Both the position numbers and the translations under genes were made by a program. From assembly GCF_025628805.1 (NCBI RefSeq), contig NZ_JAOTBG010000009.1, positions 1 through 37,878 of the forward strand: DNA of 37,878 nt. Reading direction: 5' to 3'. A model generated the notes under the pieces. That model worked only from the letters and a program-made list of their open reading frames with translations. It had not been told where the DNA came from and ran no database searches. Of this stretch, positions 26,426 through 34,769 are shown piece by piece (position 1 is the stretch's first letter; the number at the start of each line of letters is the position of its first letter). This DNA comes from Anaplasma capra (GTDB lineage Bacteria; Pseudomonadota; Alphaproteobacteria; Rickettsiales; Anaplasmataceae).

Positions 26426-26595
26426 TACACGATCGCGTTCTGTGTGCTACACGCTAAGGGAACCCCAAAACCGCAGCTGGTGAAACGCACCCGTACCGGC
26501 ACTCGATCTTAGCCATCATAGCCAGATATTACTAAGTCTAGTAACACTTGGCAGCAGAAACCTATCCATATCAAAAACTCAAAAGATTAAGAAGC

Positions 26596-26624
26596 TTGCA
26601 TAGCCCCATAGTATTGGATAGAAT
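26596..26624 (+). promoter_or_regulatory. rnpB promoter
   Basis: TTGCAT (26596-26601), 17 nt, TAGAAT (26619-26624). The expected start at about 26631 coincides with the 5' end predicted independently from the P1 helix of the RNA. Confidence 0.75.
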
Positions 26625-26630
26625 CCCAGC

Positions 26631-26961
26631 TTCCAGGTGGAGAAGTAGCCGCTGTACCTCGTGTGCAGAGGAAAGTCCGGACTCCAAGGGAAGATGGTGG
26701 CAGGTAACTCCTGCCGGGGGTAACCCTAGGTTAGGGCCACAGAAAATTACCGCCTCTATGAGGTAAGGGTGAAAAGGTGCGGTAAGAGCGCACCGTGCTC
26801 GTGGCAACACGTAGCAGCCAGGCAACCACCACCAGGAGCAAGGCTAAGAAGGGTATTATGTCTTCTCTCATGTTACCCGGGTAAGTCGCTTGAGGCAGGC
26901 AGCGATGCTTGTCCCAGATGAATGGCTACATAAACAGAATCCGGCTTATCTCCACCTGGTA
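26631..26961 (+). ncRNA. rnpB: RNase P RNA, bacterial type A
   Basis: Catalytic RNA that removes tRNA 5' leaders with the protein RnpA. The strongly conserved core is present: GAGGAAAGTCCGGACTCC near 26670, ACAGAAA near 26740, AGATGAATGGCTAC near 26917 and ACAGAATCCGGCTTA near 26934. The ends are fixed by helix P1, where CCAGGTGGAGA (26633-26643) pairs perfectly over 11 bp with TCTCCACCTGG (26949-26959). Length is about 330 nt. A sigma-70-like promoter ends at its 5' end. A long open frame continuous with purL runs through the 3' part of the RNA but is not coding there. Confidence 0.95.
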
Positions 26962-27054
26962 CCCACCCCTGCAGTTGGTTTACAGCTGGCATTGGGAGCA
27001 CCTGGATCTTGCGCGAGCACTTTTCCAGTGTCATGGTCCGCACAGACGTGAGCG

Positions 27055-27082
27055 GTTTCTACCCAGCCAGAGACACTTTTTT
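27055..27082 (+). terminator. Possible rnpB terminator in the purL leader
   Basis: GTTTCT (27055-27060) pairs with AGAGAC (27069-27074), one wobble, over an 8-nt loop; AC and T6 (27077-27082) follow. It lies about 95 nt beyond the mature RNA end. It could end the rnpB precursor or attenuate read-through into purL. Confidence 0.4.
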
Positions 27083-27175
27083 CATGCGCTATATCACAAC
27101 TTTGCAGATATTTGGCTATACGAAAATTTGATGATCTGTAATAATGTGACAGTTCTGCAAACATCGTACCACTGT

Positions 27176-30172
27176 ATGATATTTAGGATCGCAGTTGATG
27201 ACATCTTTGACCCCAATAGCAAGCAAGTGTACGTTGTACGGACCTCAAGCGAAGTGGGCACAGAGGACATTTTGCGTGCTACACGTTTGCTATCAAATAA
27301 TGCGATCTGCGGGCGTTATGCCTTCGTTTATGAGTACGATATGTACGGACCGGGGGCACATGGATACAGGAATATAAAGTCCAACAAACCTTATGACTTG
27401 TTTGAAATTTTGGAGGTCGCATATTCAGTGGAAATCGGCTATCTTCCGGGAATGACCGACAACATAGGAACCTCTGCAGCTCAGATAGTTGAAAACTTTT
27501 TGAACATTAAGGATGTGCTGGTACACGCATCAAAAGCTCGTTTCTTCAAAAAACTAGATCATATTCCGTGTGACTATAACCCGTTGGTGCAGTATTGCAA
27601 ACTGGTACACGCTAGGGCAGATGGCAAGTTTGAAGTCAGATTCTTGGGCAATAAGAGCACAGACGCCATAAACGGCTCAATACCTAACCCGTGTGTAACC
27701 CCACATCCGATACCGTTCATTATGGGTAACAGCACCGCAAATTCCAAAAGTGGGGAGGACGTCAGCCTAGTAGACTTGCACGTAGAAGATGCAGAGCTAG
27801 AAAAGATCAGCAGAAGGGGAATAAGCGGGCGTGGACCGCTGAATTTATCTCTTGAAGCTATGCATGCAATACGCGCATACTTCGACAGCGAAAACCGCAA
27901 TCCCAATGATATAGAACTTGAAGCCCTGGCCCAGACGTGGTCGGAGCACTGCAAACATAACATATTTTCCGCCAAGATGGATGAAATACCTGACGGACTG
28001 TACAAACACTACATAAAGCGAGCAACTTATGAGATAAACTCACCCATATGCGTGTCGGTTTTCTCCGACAATGCCGGAGCGATAGTGTTCGATGAAGATC
28101 TGCTCATAGTAGACAAAGTAGAAACGCACAATAGCCCATCAGCGCTGGATCCCTTTGGCGGAGCGGAGACTGGCATTCTGGGCGTCAACAGAGACATACT
28201 CGGGTTTGGCATGGGTGCAAAGCCAATCATGAATTCATACTACTTCTGCTTTGCAGAAAGTCTTAAAAAGAAACTGTATAGGGATCAAGAGTGTCGAGAG
28301 GAGATACTATCACCGCAAACGATAGCAGAAGGAGTAATCAAGGGGGTGAATTCTGGAGGGAATTGTTCAGGAATTCCAACTGCTTTGGGATCCGTATATT
28401 TCGATGACAGGTTCTGTGGCAAACCATTAGTCTTTGTCGGCAGCACCGGAATCATGCCGCGCAAGGTTTCCGGATTACCAGCACATGTAAAGACGGCACA
28501 GGATGGAGACTATATAGTGGTAATCGGCGGTAGAGTCGGGAGAGATGGAATTCACGGTGCAACGTTTTCTTCGCACGCCCTCAGGGAAGGTATACAAGCT
28601 ACCGTGGTGCAAGTAGGTAGCCCGATTACACAGAAAAAATTGTCAGATGCAATAGTCAAGAATGCAAGAGACTTAGGGCTGTACAACGCAATAACGGACA
28701 ATGGGGCTGGCGGGCTCTCCTCTTCCATTGGCGAGATGGGCTCCAGGGGGTTTAAGGTCCAACTGGATAGGGTGCCCCTCAAAACCCAAGATATGTTGCC
28801 ATGGGAAATATGGATATCAGAATCTCAGGAAAGAATGACACTCTCCGTACCTCCAGACAAATATCCTACACTTGCAAGCATTATGCAGACGCACGACGTG
28901 GAAATAAGCGTCATCGGGGAATTCAATAGTACAGGAAGGGCAGTTGTTACACACAATGAAAAGGTCGTAATGGACATAGACGTAGACTTCCTGCATCACG
29001 GCATGCCCAAATTGGCTCTTACCACGGAGAAACGCTCTTACACTCAGCAGACAAAGCCTGGGTCAGGTATCTCAGTAATTGAAGATCTGTACAACATGAT
29101 GGGCCGCAAAAACATATGTAGCAAGGAGTACATAATCTCACAGTACGACCATGAAGTTCAGGCATCCTCAGTAATTAAACCGCTGCAAGGAGCGGGCAGA
29201 ATATGTGGAGATGCAGTGGTCTTGCGTCCTGTGCCTTCGTCCCAAAAAGGCGTGGTCAAGTCCCATGGATTTGGGTGTAGGTACGGAGAGGCCGATCCTT
29301 ATAGGATGGCAGCCTGTGCAATTGACACGGCAATACGCAATTACGCCGCAGTTGGAGGAAATGTAGACCACCTGGCTTTAATAGACAATTTTTGTTGGAG
29401 CAACGCAACTGATCCTGGTAGGTTATGGCAACTCAAACAAGCGGCTAAGGCTTGTTATGACTATGCAACTGCTTTCGGCACACCTTTCATATCTGGCAAG
29501 GATAGTATGTTCAACGATTTCCACGGATATGACAACTCCGGTCAATCAGTCCACATTTCTGCTCCCCCATCTCTGCTCATTTCCACGCTTGGCATTATCG
29601 AAAACGTAGAAAACGCCACCTCACCTCACGTAAAAGGCAACGATCAAATATACATTATAGGAACCACCTACAACGAACTAGGTATGTCGGAATATCAGGC
29701 CTATAGCGGGGTAGACAACGACAATATCCCATCAGTAGACGCGCGCGCTGCTAAATTGTTGTATCGCAAGTTCCACCATGCCACGACTAGAAATATAATA
29801 TCATCTGCAATTGCACCAGGCCTGGGCGGACTTGCAGTTAGCCTGGTTAAGGCTCTCATAGGAGGCAGGCTTGGCGCAGAAATAGATCTGTCAGCAGTAC
29901 CCACAAGTGGAATACCTAAGGATGCAATGTGGGAACGGGCAATTATGTTTTCAGAGTCGCAAAGCAGAATAGTGCTTACAGTGCACGAAGCCCATAGCGC
30001 AGAGTTTGAGTCGATTTTCTCAGAGGTCCCGCACGCGCTTATAGGCAGAGTTACACAGGAATATGTGCTAAAAATTGCGAACGTTGCAGAGGTTCACCTC
30101 CAAGATCTAGAAAGAAACTACAAAGCATTCAGTAACAGTCACTACAGTGGTCGTTTTACGGAAGATCTATAG
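27176..30172 (+). CDS. purL: Phosphoribosylformylglycinamidine synthase, long PurL with PurS-like N-terminus
   Basis: PurL uses ATP and glutamine-derived ammonia to turn FGAR into FGAM. From ATG 27176 (MIFRIAVDDIFDPN) the product has 998 residues. The frame stays open upstream to 26909, but that part overlaps rnpB and cannot be the real start. The N-terminus (to about 200) is PurS-like and linker sequence. The synthase core follows, with ETHNSPSALDPFGGAETG near 316, GGRVGRDGIHGATFSS and ITDNGAGGLSSSIGEMG. The C-terminus has GKDSMFND and GLGGLAVSLVKA. No glutaminase domain is present, in accord with the separate purQ. This long form resembles those of Geobacter-like bacteria rather than the 1300-residue E. 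coli enzyme. No clear ribosome-binding site precedes ATG 27176; ATG 27131 is an alternative. Confidence 0.94.
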   Translation: MIFRIAVDDIFDPNSKQVYVVRTSSEVGTEDILRATRLLSNNAICGRYAFVYEYDMYGPGAHGYRNIKSNKPYDLFEILEVAYSVEIGYLPGMTDNIGTSAAQIVENFLNIKDVLVHASKARFFKKLDHIPCDYNPLVQYCKLVHARADGKFEVRFLGNKSTDAINGSIPNPCVTPHPIPFIMGNSTANSKSGEDVSLVDLHVEDAELEKISRRGISGRGPLNLSLEAMHAIRAYFDSENRNPNDIELEALAQTWSEHCKHNIFSAKMDEIPDGLYKHYIKRATYEINSPICVSVFSDNAGAIVFDEDLLIVDKVETHNSPSALDPFGGAETGILGVNRDILGFGMGAKPIMNSYYFCFAESLKKKLYRDQECREEILSPQTIAEGVIKGVNSGGNCSGIPTALGSVYFDDRFCGKPLVFVGSTGIMPRKVSGLPAHVKTAQDGDYIVVIGGRVGRDGIHGATFSSHALREGIQATVVQVGSPITQKKLSDAIVKNARDLGLYNAITDNGAGGLSSSIGEMGSRGFKVQLDRVPLKTQDMLPWEIWISESQERMTLSVPPDKYPTLASIMQTHDVEISVIGEFNSTGRAVVTHNEKVVMDIDVDFLHHGMPKLALTTEKRSYTQQTKPGSGISVIEDLYNMMGRKNICSKEYIISQYDHEVQASSVIKPLQGAGRICGDAVVLRPVPSSQKGVVKSHGFGCRYGEADPYRMAACAIDTAIRNYAAVGGNVDHLALIDNFCWSNATDPGRLWQLKQAAKACYDYATAFGTPFISGKDSMFNDFHGYDNSGQSVHISAPPSLLISTLGIIENVENATSPHVKGNDQIYIIGTTYNELGMSEYQAYSGVDNDNIPSVDARAAKLLYRKFHHATTRNIISSAIAPGLGGLAVSLVKALIGGRLGAEIDLSAVPTSGIPKDAMWERAIMFSESQSRIVLTVHEAHSAEFESIFSEVPHALIGRVTQEYVLKIANVAEVHLQDLERNYKAFSNSHYSGRFTEDL

Positions 30173-30261
30173 TAGAGCCGTAGCACGTGCCGGTTACTAC
30201 ATCGCGACCAAACACAGAAAAACAACTCACGTATACGCAGTCTCATGAACGGAGGACGGAC

Positions 30262-30768
30262 ATGATGGTAGTACTTGCCTTGGGAAGCAACCTTGGAGCC
30301 AGGGTACAAAATCTGAAAGCCGCTGCCAAACTTCTACCTGTTTATAATAGGAGATATTCTTATATATACAAAACCAAGGCCTTGCTACCGGAAGGAGCGC
30401 CCGCTTGGTACGACATTCCGTTTTTAAATATGGTCATTTCGGGCTACGTTAACTTGTCTCCGATGGAGCTACTAGAATGCACTCAGCAAATCGAATACGC
30501 TCTGGGTAGGCAAAGCACCGGAACCTGGAGCCCAAGATTTATAGACATAGACATACTACTGTACGGCAATCTATCAATGCAGAGCGATGTTCTCACCATT
30601 CCACACCGAGAGATGCACAATAGAGATTTCGTACTAGTGCCAGCGTGCGATGTTTGCCCAAGGTATCCCCATACAGTACTAGCGGCAACGCTAGAGACCA
30701 TGCTGTTATCAGTAAGGGAAATAAACGTGGTCAAAGAGTGCGGGATTCCAAGCTGGCCTGGACCTTAA
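30262..30768 (+). CDS. folK: 2-amino-4-hydroxy-6-hydroxymethyldihydropteridine pyrophosphokinase
   Basis: FolK pyrophosphorylates the pterin alcohol in folate synthesis. GGAGGA (30251-30256) five bases before ATG 30262 fixes the start and discards 25 upstream codons; the product is 168 residues. Typical motifs are MVVLALGSNLGARVQNL at the N-terminus and PRFIDIDILLYG with Asp95 and Asp97, the magnesium ligands. The pterin-binding WYDIPFLNMV stretch is at about 49-58. It follows purL by 89 bp and may share its transcript, linking purine and folate supply. It is not fused to FolB or FolP as in some bacteria. Confidence 0.92.
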   Translation: MMVVLALGSNLGARVQNLKAAAKLLPVYNRRYSYIYKTKALLPEGAPAWYDIPFLNMVISGYVNLSPMELLECTQQIEYALGRQSTGTWSPRFIDIDILLYGNLSMQSDVLTIPHREMHNRDFVLVPACDVCPRYPHTVLAATLETMLLSVREINVVKECGIPSWPGP

Positions 30769-30950
30769 CCAGCCATGGCCAGCTCGAGGCGCGGGCTTTG
30801 CCGCACCTATGGAGCCTGCATTGTAAATCACCGCAGATATTTTAGAGTACTCGCGCCAGAAACGAATTGTGCTCTCCAGAGCCCCCAAAAAACCGGAAAT
30901 CCGTTGTATCGTCTATCATATATGGCAACCACACCTGGTGATGGCTTACG

Positions 30951-32228
30951 TCACCGAACGCGCGCTCTTTCCATGTCTTTAATGATCCGCAGCTGCACGC
31001 TTCCATCTTTCAGGTGCATCTTAGACAATGCAGCATATTTCGCAAACTTCTTGCCATCACCTTCAACAAAAAACCTGTTGGCCATTGCAAAGTAGGACAT
31101 GCCAATATTTCCCGTCCTACCGTAAACTATAGCAAGGTTTTTCCAAACCAATGGGTTCTCCTTTTCCTGGTAAGATGCTTGTTCCAAATACTCAATTGCC
31201 TCGTGGGGATCGCTCAACATAAGTGCCTGGGCAAGTTCTAGTTTTATCAGCACATCCCCAGGAAGTAATTTCAGCGCTGTTTTGTAGTCCGCAATAGAAC
31301 GCTCTATTTGGCCAAGCTTGTAAAAAATATGCGCTCGTACCTCATACAGGTAGGGATCAGAGGGAGAAGCTTCTATTAGATCTCCAAGCATCTTTATGGC
31401 ATCACTGGTGTTAGCCTTCCTGTAATCCAGTATAGACTGCATATACGGCGACAGCGCACTACGTTCTAGCAATTTGACTGGAGTCAAAAACGCCTCTGTT
31501 TTTTCCACAATGCGCTTGAAGCCAGCCAGATCTTCGTCGGAAAACCCTTTCACTGTATTACATCTCAAATAGCTACCAACCTTGGCTATGCGTTGCCTAC
31601 TCACAGGATGAGTAGAAAGGTATTCATCCCTTTCTATATCCACCAATCGAGACTCTTTCTGGCTGAAATGGCGCAAAACCTCGAGCAACCCGTCACTGGT
31701 GTAACCAGCTGCATCAAGATATTCCAGTGCGTATTGATCAGCCACTTCCTCTTGCGCTCTACTGTAAGCCAACAATCCCCTGTGGTGAATTGTACTACTT
31801 CCCAACATTATGGCCTCCCCTACTCTAGGATCGGCAGCCAAAGAGGTTATCATACCCAAAATATACCCTATTCCCTCAACTACCACACCTCCACGTATCT
31901 CACTACCCTTCTTCACAATGTGGTGTTGAGACATGTGAGCAATCTCGTGCGCGATAACCCCTGTAACTACACTAGGATCCTTAGAGAAAAGCATAAGCCC
32001 CTTATGTATAAAAATATCACCTCCAGAAGAGACATATGCATTTACAGAACTGTCATCTACCACGAAGACCTTCACGCTACTAGCATCAACATTTGCAGCT
32101 GCGAACAGGGGCATGTTGATTTTTTTGATAACATTTTCTACTTCGCTATCTCTGAATACACGAACGCATAGTGCCTCAGAGGGCAGCATAAGTGCTGAGC
32201 ACAGCACAAGAATTAAGAACGCTCTCAT
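30951..32228 (-). CDS. Exported M48 metalloprotease with TPR repeats (BepA-like)
   Basis: The 425-residue precursor starts at ATG 32228 after GAGAGGG. It has a signal peptide (residues 1-19, LILVLCSALMLPSEA). The metalloprotease domain carries HEIAH (His94, Glu95, His98) and a third ligand in EEVAD (around 160-164), so the zinc site is intact. Residues about 265-410 form TPR-like helical repeats (PSDPYLYEVRAHIFYKLGQ; PGDVLIKLELAQALML; ENPLVWKNLAIVYGRTG). This order matches E. coli BepA (YfgC), a periplasmic protease and chaperone that checks assembly of outer-membrane proteins. Surface proteins of this genus need such quality control. It is a single gene, divergent from rsfS. Confidence 0.9.
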   Translation of the reverse strand: MRAFLILVLCSALMLPSEALCVRVFRDSEVENVIKKINMPLFAAANVDASSVKVFVVDDSSVNAYVSSGGDIFIHKGLMLFSKDPSVVTGVIAHEIAHMSQHHIVKKGSEIRGGVVVEGIGYILGMITSLAADPRVGEAIMLGSSTIHHRGLLAYSRAQEEVADQYALEYLDAAGYTSDGLLEVLRHFSQKESRLVDIERDEYLSTHPVSRQRIAKVGSYLRCNTVKGFSDEDLAGFKRIVEKTEAFLTPVKLLERSALSPYMQSILDYRKANTSDAIKMLGDLIEASPSDPYLYEVRAHIFYKLGQIERSIADYKTALKLLPGDVLIKLELAQALMLSDPHEAIEYLEQASYQEKENPLVWKNLAIVYGRTGNIGMSYFAMANRFFVEGDGKKFAKYAALSKMHLKDGSVQLRIIKDMERARVR

Positions 32229-32360
32229 ACGGCCCTCTCATCTAGAAGCATCATGATAGTAAAAAGCGTGGAAATACTCCACCGATCATTTATTCATCAA
32301 CCATAAAAACAGCAACCTAGGTACAAGCTTGGGTAATAAATGCGCCGTATCAGAGTTGCT

Positions 32361-32389
32361 TTGTGCTAATCGGTCTACAATGGTATAAT
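32361..32389 (+). promoter_or_regulatory. Putative rsfS promoter
   Basis: TTGTGC (32361-32366), 17 nt, TATAAT (32384-32389). The predicted start near 32396 lies 23 nt before GTG 32419. Confidence 0.65.
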
Positions 32390-32418
32390 GCGCAACAAGT
32401 GGGTTTCGAGGTTTTTTA

Positions 32419-32778
32419 GTGCTAGGATCTAGTGCTCTCTCTGGCGCCGTCAAAGATTCTATGGTCGCCGTTCTCGACGGGCACAGCGCCAGTGATATAG
32501 TCGTCCTGGACGTTGCCGGTAGGTGCCAGTTGGCCGACTATATGATCGTGGCGTCCGGAAATTCTTCTACACATGTTAAATCCCTAGTTGAGCATGTGAA
32601 GAAGAAAGCGTCTTCCTACGGGAAAGTTTGCATAGAAGGGCTGCGCGACGGTAACTGGGTGGTTATTAGCATGCAGGGTGTGGTTGTACACATATTCAGA
32701 CCTGAAGTGAGATCGTACTACTGCCTAGAAGAGCTGTGGAGCCACAGCGATGAGGCATCCGAACAAGTGAGCTGGTAA
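32419..32778 (+). CDS. rsfS: Ribosomal silencing factor RsfS (Iojap)
   Basis: RsfS binds protein uL14 of the large subunit and blocks subunit joining when nutrients are scarce. The 119-residue product of GTG 32419 (GAGG eight bases upstream) contains the family features DIVVLDVAGRCQLADYMIVASGNS (about 25-48), HVKSLVEHVKK, GLRDGNWVVISMQGVVVHIF and YYCLEELWS at the end. Length is normal. In many bacteria the gene sits next to nadD or obg; here it lies upstream of a PAS-GGDEF-like gene, on the same strand but with a 118-bp spacer. Confidence 0.93.
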   Translation: MLGSSALSGAVKDSMVAVLDGHSASDIVVLDVAGRCQLADYMIVASGNSSTHVKSLVEHVKKKASSYGKVCIEGLRDGNWVVISMQGVVVHIFRPEVRSYYCLEELWSHSDEASEQVSW

Positions 32779-32864
32779 CCGCACCACATAATTTTGCCCC
32801 ACATCCGTGTCTTGCAGGGGCTAGGCAGCATCACAGCCATGCTCTTCTCCTGAACGTTGGGTTT

Positions 32865-32898
32865 CTTCCCCTGACGCGGGAAGTCGGCATTGTAGAAT
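32865..32898 (+). promoter_or_regulatory. Hairpin and possible promoter at the start of the PAS-GGDEF-like gene
   Basis: CTTCCC and GGGAAG (32865-32870, 32878-32883) form a 6-bp hairpin. CTGACG (32871-32876), 16 nt, TAGAAT (32893-32898) could be a promoter whose -10 overlaps ATG 32897. If it is used, translation must begin further downstream, for example at ATG 33029. Confidence 0.35.
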
Positions 32899-33910
32899 GC
32901 TGGGGATTTCCGCGCCGCTAGGGGCGGCTTACGTGGTTAACATATTGGTAACACTCCACAGATATCCTGTAGTGGCCTCGCCCCTCTTGCATGGCGTTGT
33001 GAGGCTTAAGGTGCGGCTGGATGGGAACATGGAAGACTCTGTCATAGCGCGTAGAGAGGACGATCTTATAATATCTGTCAGGCAGGATAATGACTCGCAG
33101 AGTGTGTCTATTTCTGGAGTCAACGAGCGCGTCTTGGCGCTTCTCGGTTTTGCTGACAAGGAATCTCTAGTGGGCACCTCTCTATACTCAATATTGGATC
33201 CCAGGACGAAGGACATAGTCAGTAGTTATCTTGAGTTTACAGACGACGGCACGGACCTTTCTGAGGTGATATCGAAAATCAGAGAGTTTACGCTGCTGGA
33301 TAGTAAATTGCAGCCGGTTCCCGTGCGGCCAAAGATTTTTCGTACAGCGTCCAGCAAGGGAGCGTTGAATTATGAAATCCTGATACGTGACACGAGCCTG
33401 TCACAGAAGCTTGACGCCTTCAGGGTGGGCAAATTGCCTCCAAATTCCCGGTATACCATGCATGAATCTCTAGGCATCATGGATGAGAAGTCTACAGAAA
33501 CCGAGATAGGAGTAGTGCTGGACTTCGTAAACAGCAGCGGGGTTAACTCAGTAATCTGCATGGTTGCAGTGGACCCAGCCCATAACAACAGCCTCGCAGA
33601 CATACTAGACAGAGCGCTCTCTGACACAATCAGCGAAAACATTAGGTACACAGACATTACTGGATATTTGGGAGGGCGCCAATTTGTCTTCATGCTCCTT
33701 GGGTGCAACAGCGCAAGTGCATATTCTGCAGTTTCTAGGGTTCACAAAAGCATCTCTGATAGGCTATCAACACGCTGCTCACCTCCGGCTACAGCTTCAG
33801 CTGCATACACCCAAATGCAAGGCTCTGAGTTTAGTAAGATGATGGCTGGCCTGCGGAGCACACTGCTCGCAGCACAGAAAGAGACCGGATCTATAAAGCT
33901 GGTGAGGTAG
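32897..33910 (+). CDS. PAS protein with degenerate GGDEF domain (GGRQF) and conserved RxxD
   Basis: The outermost ATG gives 337 residues; ATG 33029 (MEDSVIARREDD), after GGATGGG, would give 293 and may be the true start. Residues about 50-170 look like a PAS domain (NERVLALLGFADKESLVGTSLYSIL; a second strand set to LNYEILIRD). Residues about 200-337 look like a GGDEF domain: GVVLDFVNSSGVNSVICMVAVDP, YLGGRQFVFMLLG with GGRQF (259-263), AYSAVSRVHKSI, and AAQKETGSIKLV at the end. The catalytic GG(D/E)EF is lost, yet R250-x-x-D253 sits exactly five residues before it, as the c-di-GMP inhibitory site does. It may therefore be a c-di-GMP receptor. It ends convergently with chpT. The domain assignment is by eye. 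Confidence 0.75.
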   Translation: MLGISAPLGAAYVVNILVTLHRYPVVASPLLHGVVRLKVRLDGNMEDSVIARREDDLIISVRQDNDSQSVSISGVNERVLALLGFADKESLVGTSLYSILDPRTKDIVSSYLEFTDDGTDLSEVISKIREFTLLDSKLQPVPVRPKIFRTASSKGALNYEILIRDTSLSQKLDAFRVGKLPPNSRYTMHESLGIMDEKSTETEIGVVLDFVNSSGVNSVICMVAVDPAHNNSLADILDRALSDTISENIRYTDITGYLGGRQFVFMLLGCNSASAYSAVSRVHKSISDRLSTRCSPPATASAAYTQMQGSEFSKMMAGLRSTLLAAQKETGSIKLVR

Positions 33911-33927
33911 CACCTACGCGGACAGCA

Positions 33928-33999
33928 GGCCGATCTCCACCTCCCCACTGCCATAATTCTCGGCCAGACATGCCCCGGTTGTGGAAACCTAGTGGGGCA
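33928..33999. terminator. Nested inverted repeats between the PAS-GGDEF-like gene and chpT
   Basis: GGCCGA (33928-33933) pairs with TCGGCC (33960-33965). A second hairpin joins TGCCCC-GGTT (33971-33980) with AACC and GGGGCA (33986-33989, 33994-33999), overlapping the chpT stop. No T-tract follows, so a bidirectional terminator is likely only from position. Confidence 0.4.
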
Positions 34000-34636
34000 A
34001 GGTTATCTCTATCACCGAATTGCCTGCATCATAACAGAATGCGGCACAGTATCTTATCAATAGCAAGGACATGAAATACGCCTGGACATTCCTGGTATTC
34101 AGCTGACACTCATCCGTAGCCCTGTATATAAGAACGCTCTCTATGTCGCGGTGCATCTCCACTTCACCAGCCGTGAGTTTTATTCTCAACTGCACGTCTC
34201 CCCCCGCAGTAGCATCAACAGAAACCGCCACTTCACTGCCCCGTATCATAAGCATTGTAGATAGCAATGCGGCATGCGCCAGCAGCCGGTTGACTTTTTC
34301 CATCAGCTCTGCATCTGCGAACTGGATCTTGATCTCCCAAGTAAGCTGCGCAATCCCTCTTTTGCTCAGGTATTGCTCTATGTTATTCCTAGTCTTCTCA
34401 ATATCAGAGTTGTCCTCCGACGCGCTGTAGGCCTGGCGCAATAACCTAAACCTCGCTATTATCTCCTCAGACGCTTCCTCCAGTGAGTCCAGTACACTCT
34501 CGGAGTCAGGGTCTTCAACTAGACATTCCACATAGCTTGCCATAGAGCCCACGGAGCCCGCCAGGTCGTGTAACAATCTAGCGGAAAGCACTTCCATGTT
34601 GGCCAACGTTTCAGCACCACGATCATCAGTACTCAT
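33989..34636 (-). CDS. chpT: Histidine phosphotransferase ChpT
   Basis: ChpT relays phosphate from the kinase CckA to CtrA and CpdR, controlling the alphaproteobacterial cell cycle. From ATG 34636 (MSTDDRGAETLANMEVL) the product has 215 residues. The dimerisation helix carries LSARLLHDLAGSVGS with His23, the expected phospho-histidine, followed by a second helix (LEEASEEIIARFRLLRQAYSAS). The rest resembles a degenerate ATP-binding domain of histidine kinases, as in Caulobacter ChpT. The frame runs 112 codons further upstream, but that part covers the promoter and the purM start and is surely not coding. CckA and CtrA genes are not in the window. Conservation is moderate, so this is a strong motif-based call. 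Confidence 0.85.
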   Translation of the reverse strand: MSTDDRGAETLANMEVLSARLLHDLAGSVGSMASYVECLVEDPDSESVLDSLEEASEEIIARFRLLRQAYSASEDNSDIEKTRNNIEQYLSKRGIAQLTWEIKIQFADAELMEKVNRLLAHAALLSTMLMIRGSEVAVSVDATAGGDVQLRIKLTAGEVEMHRDIESVLIYRATDECQLNTRNVQAYFMSLLLIRYCAAFCYDAGNSVIEITLPH

Positions 34637-34674
34637 CCAGAACAAGCCCCGAAGTACCATGCAAGGTAGCGTGT

Positions 34675-34702
34675 ATTCTATAGCAGAGTAGCAGTTAATC
34701 AA
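34675..34702 (-). promoter_or_regulatory. Putative chpT promoter
   Basis: The minus strand reads TTGATT (34697-34702), 16 nt, TAGAAT (34675-34680). The predicted start near 34668 gives a leader of about 32 nt to ATG 34636 and rules out the long upstream extension. Confidence 0.6.
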
Positions 34703-34769
34703 TAAATATTTTTTATACAAGTTTATAGTATCTGGTGCTACCCTATCAGGGTTAGGGACTTCAAGTACA

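Noticed and set aside
26909-27175. Upstream extension of purL
   Set aside because: It overlaps the conserved 3' end and P1 helix of rnpB, so it is RNA gene and leader, not protein-coding.
30769-30950. Possible minus-strand terminator (CGG/CCG stem followed by T6) after the M48 protease gene
   Set aside because: The stem has only three base pairs; too weak to list as a feature.
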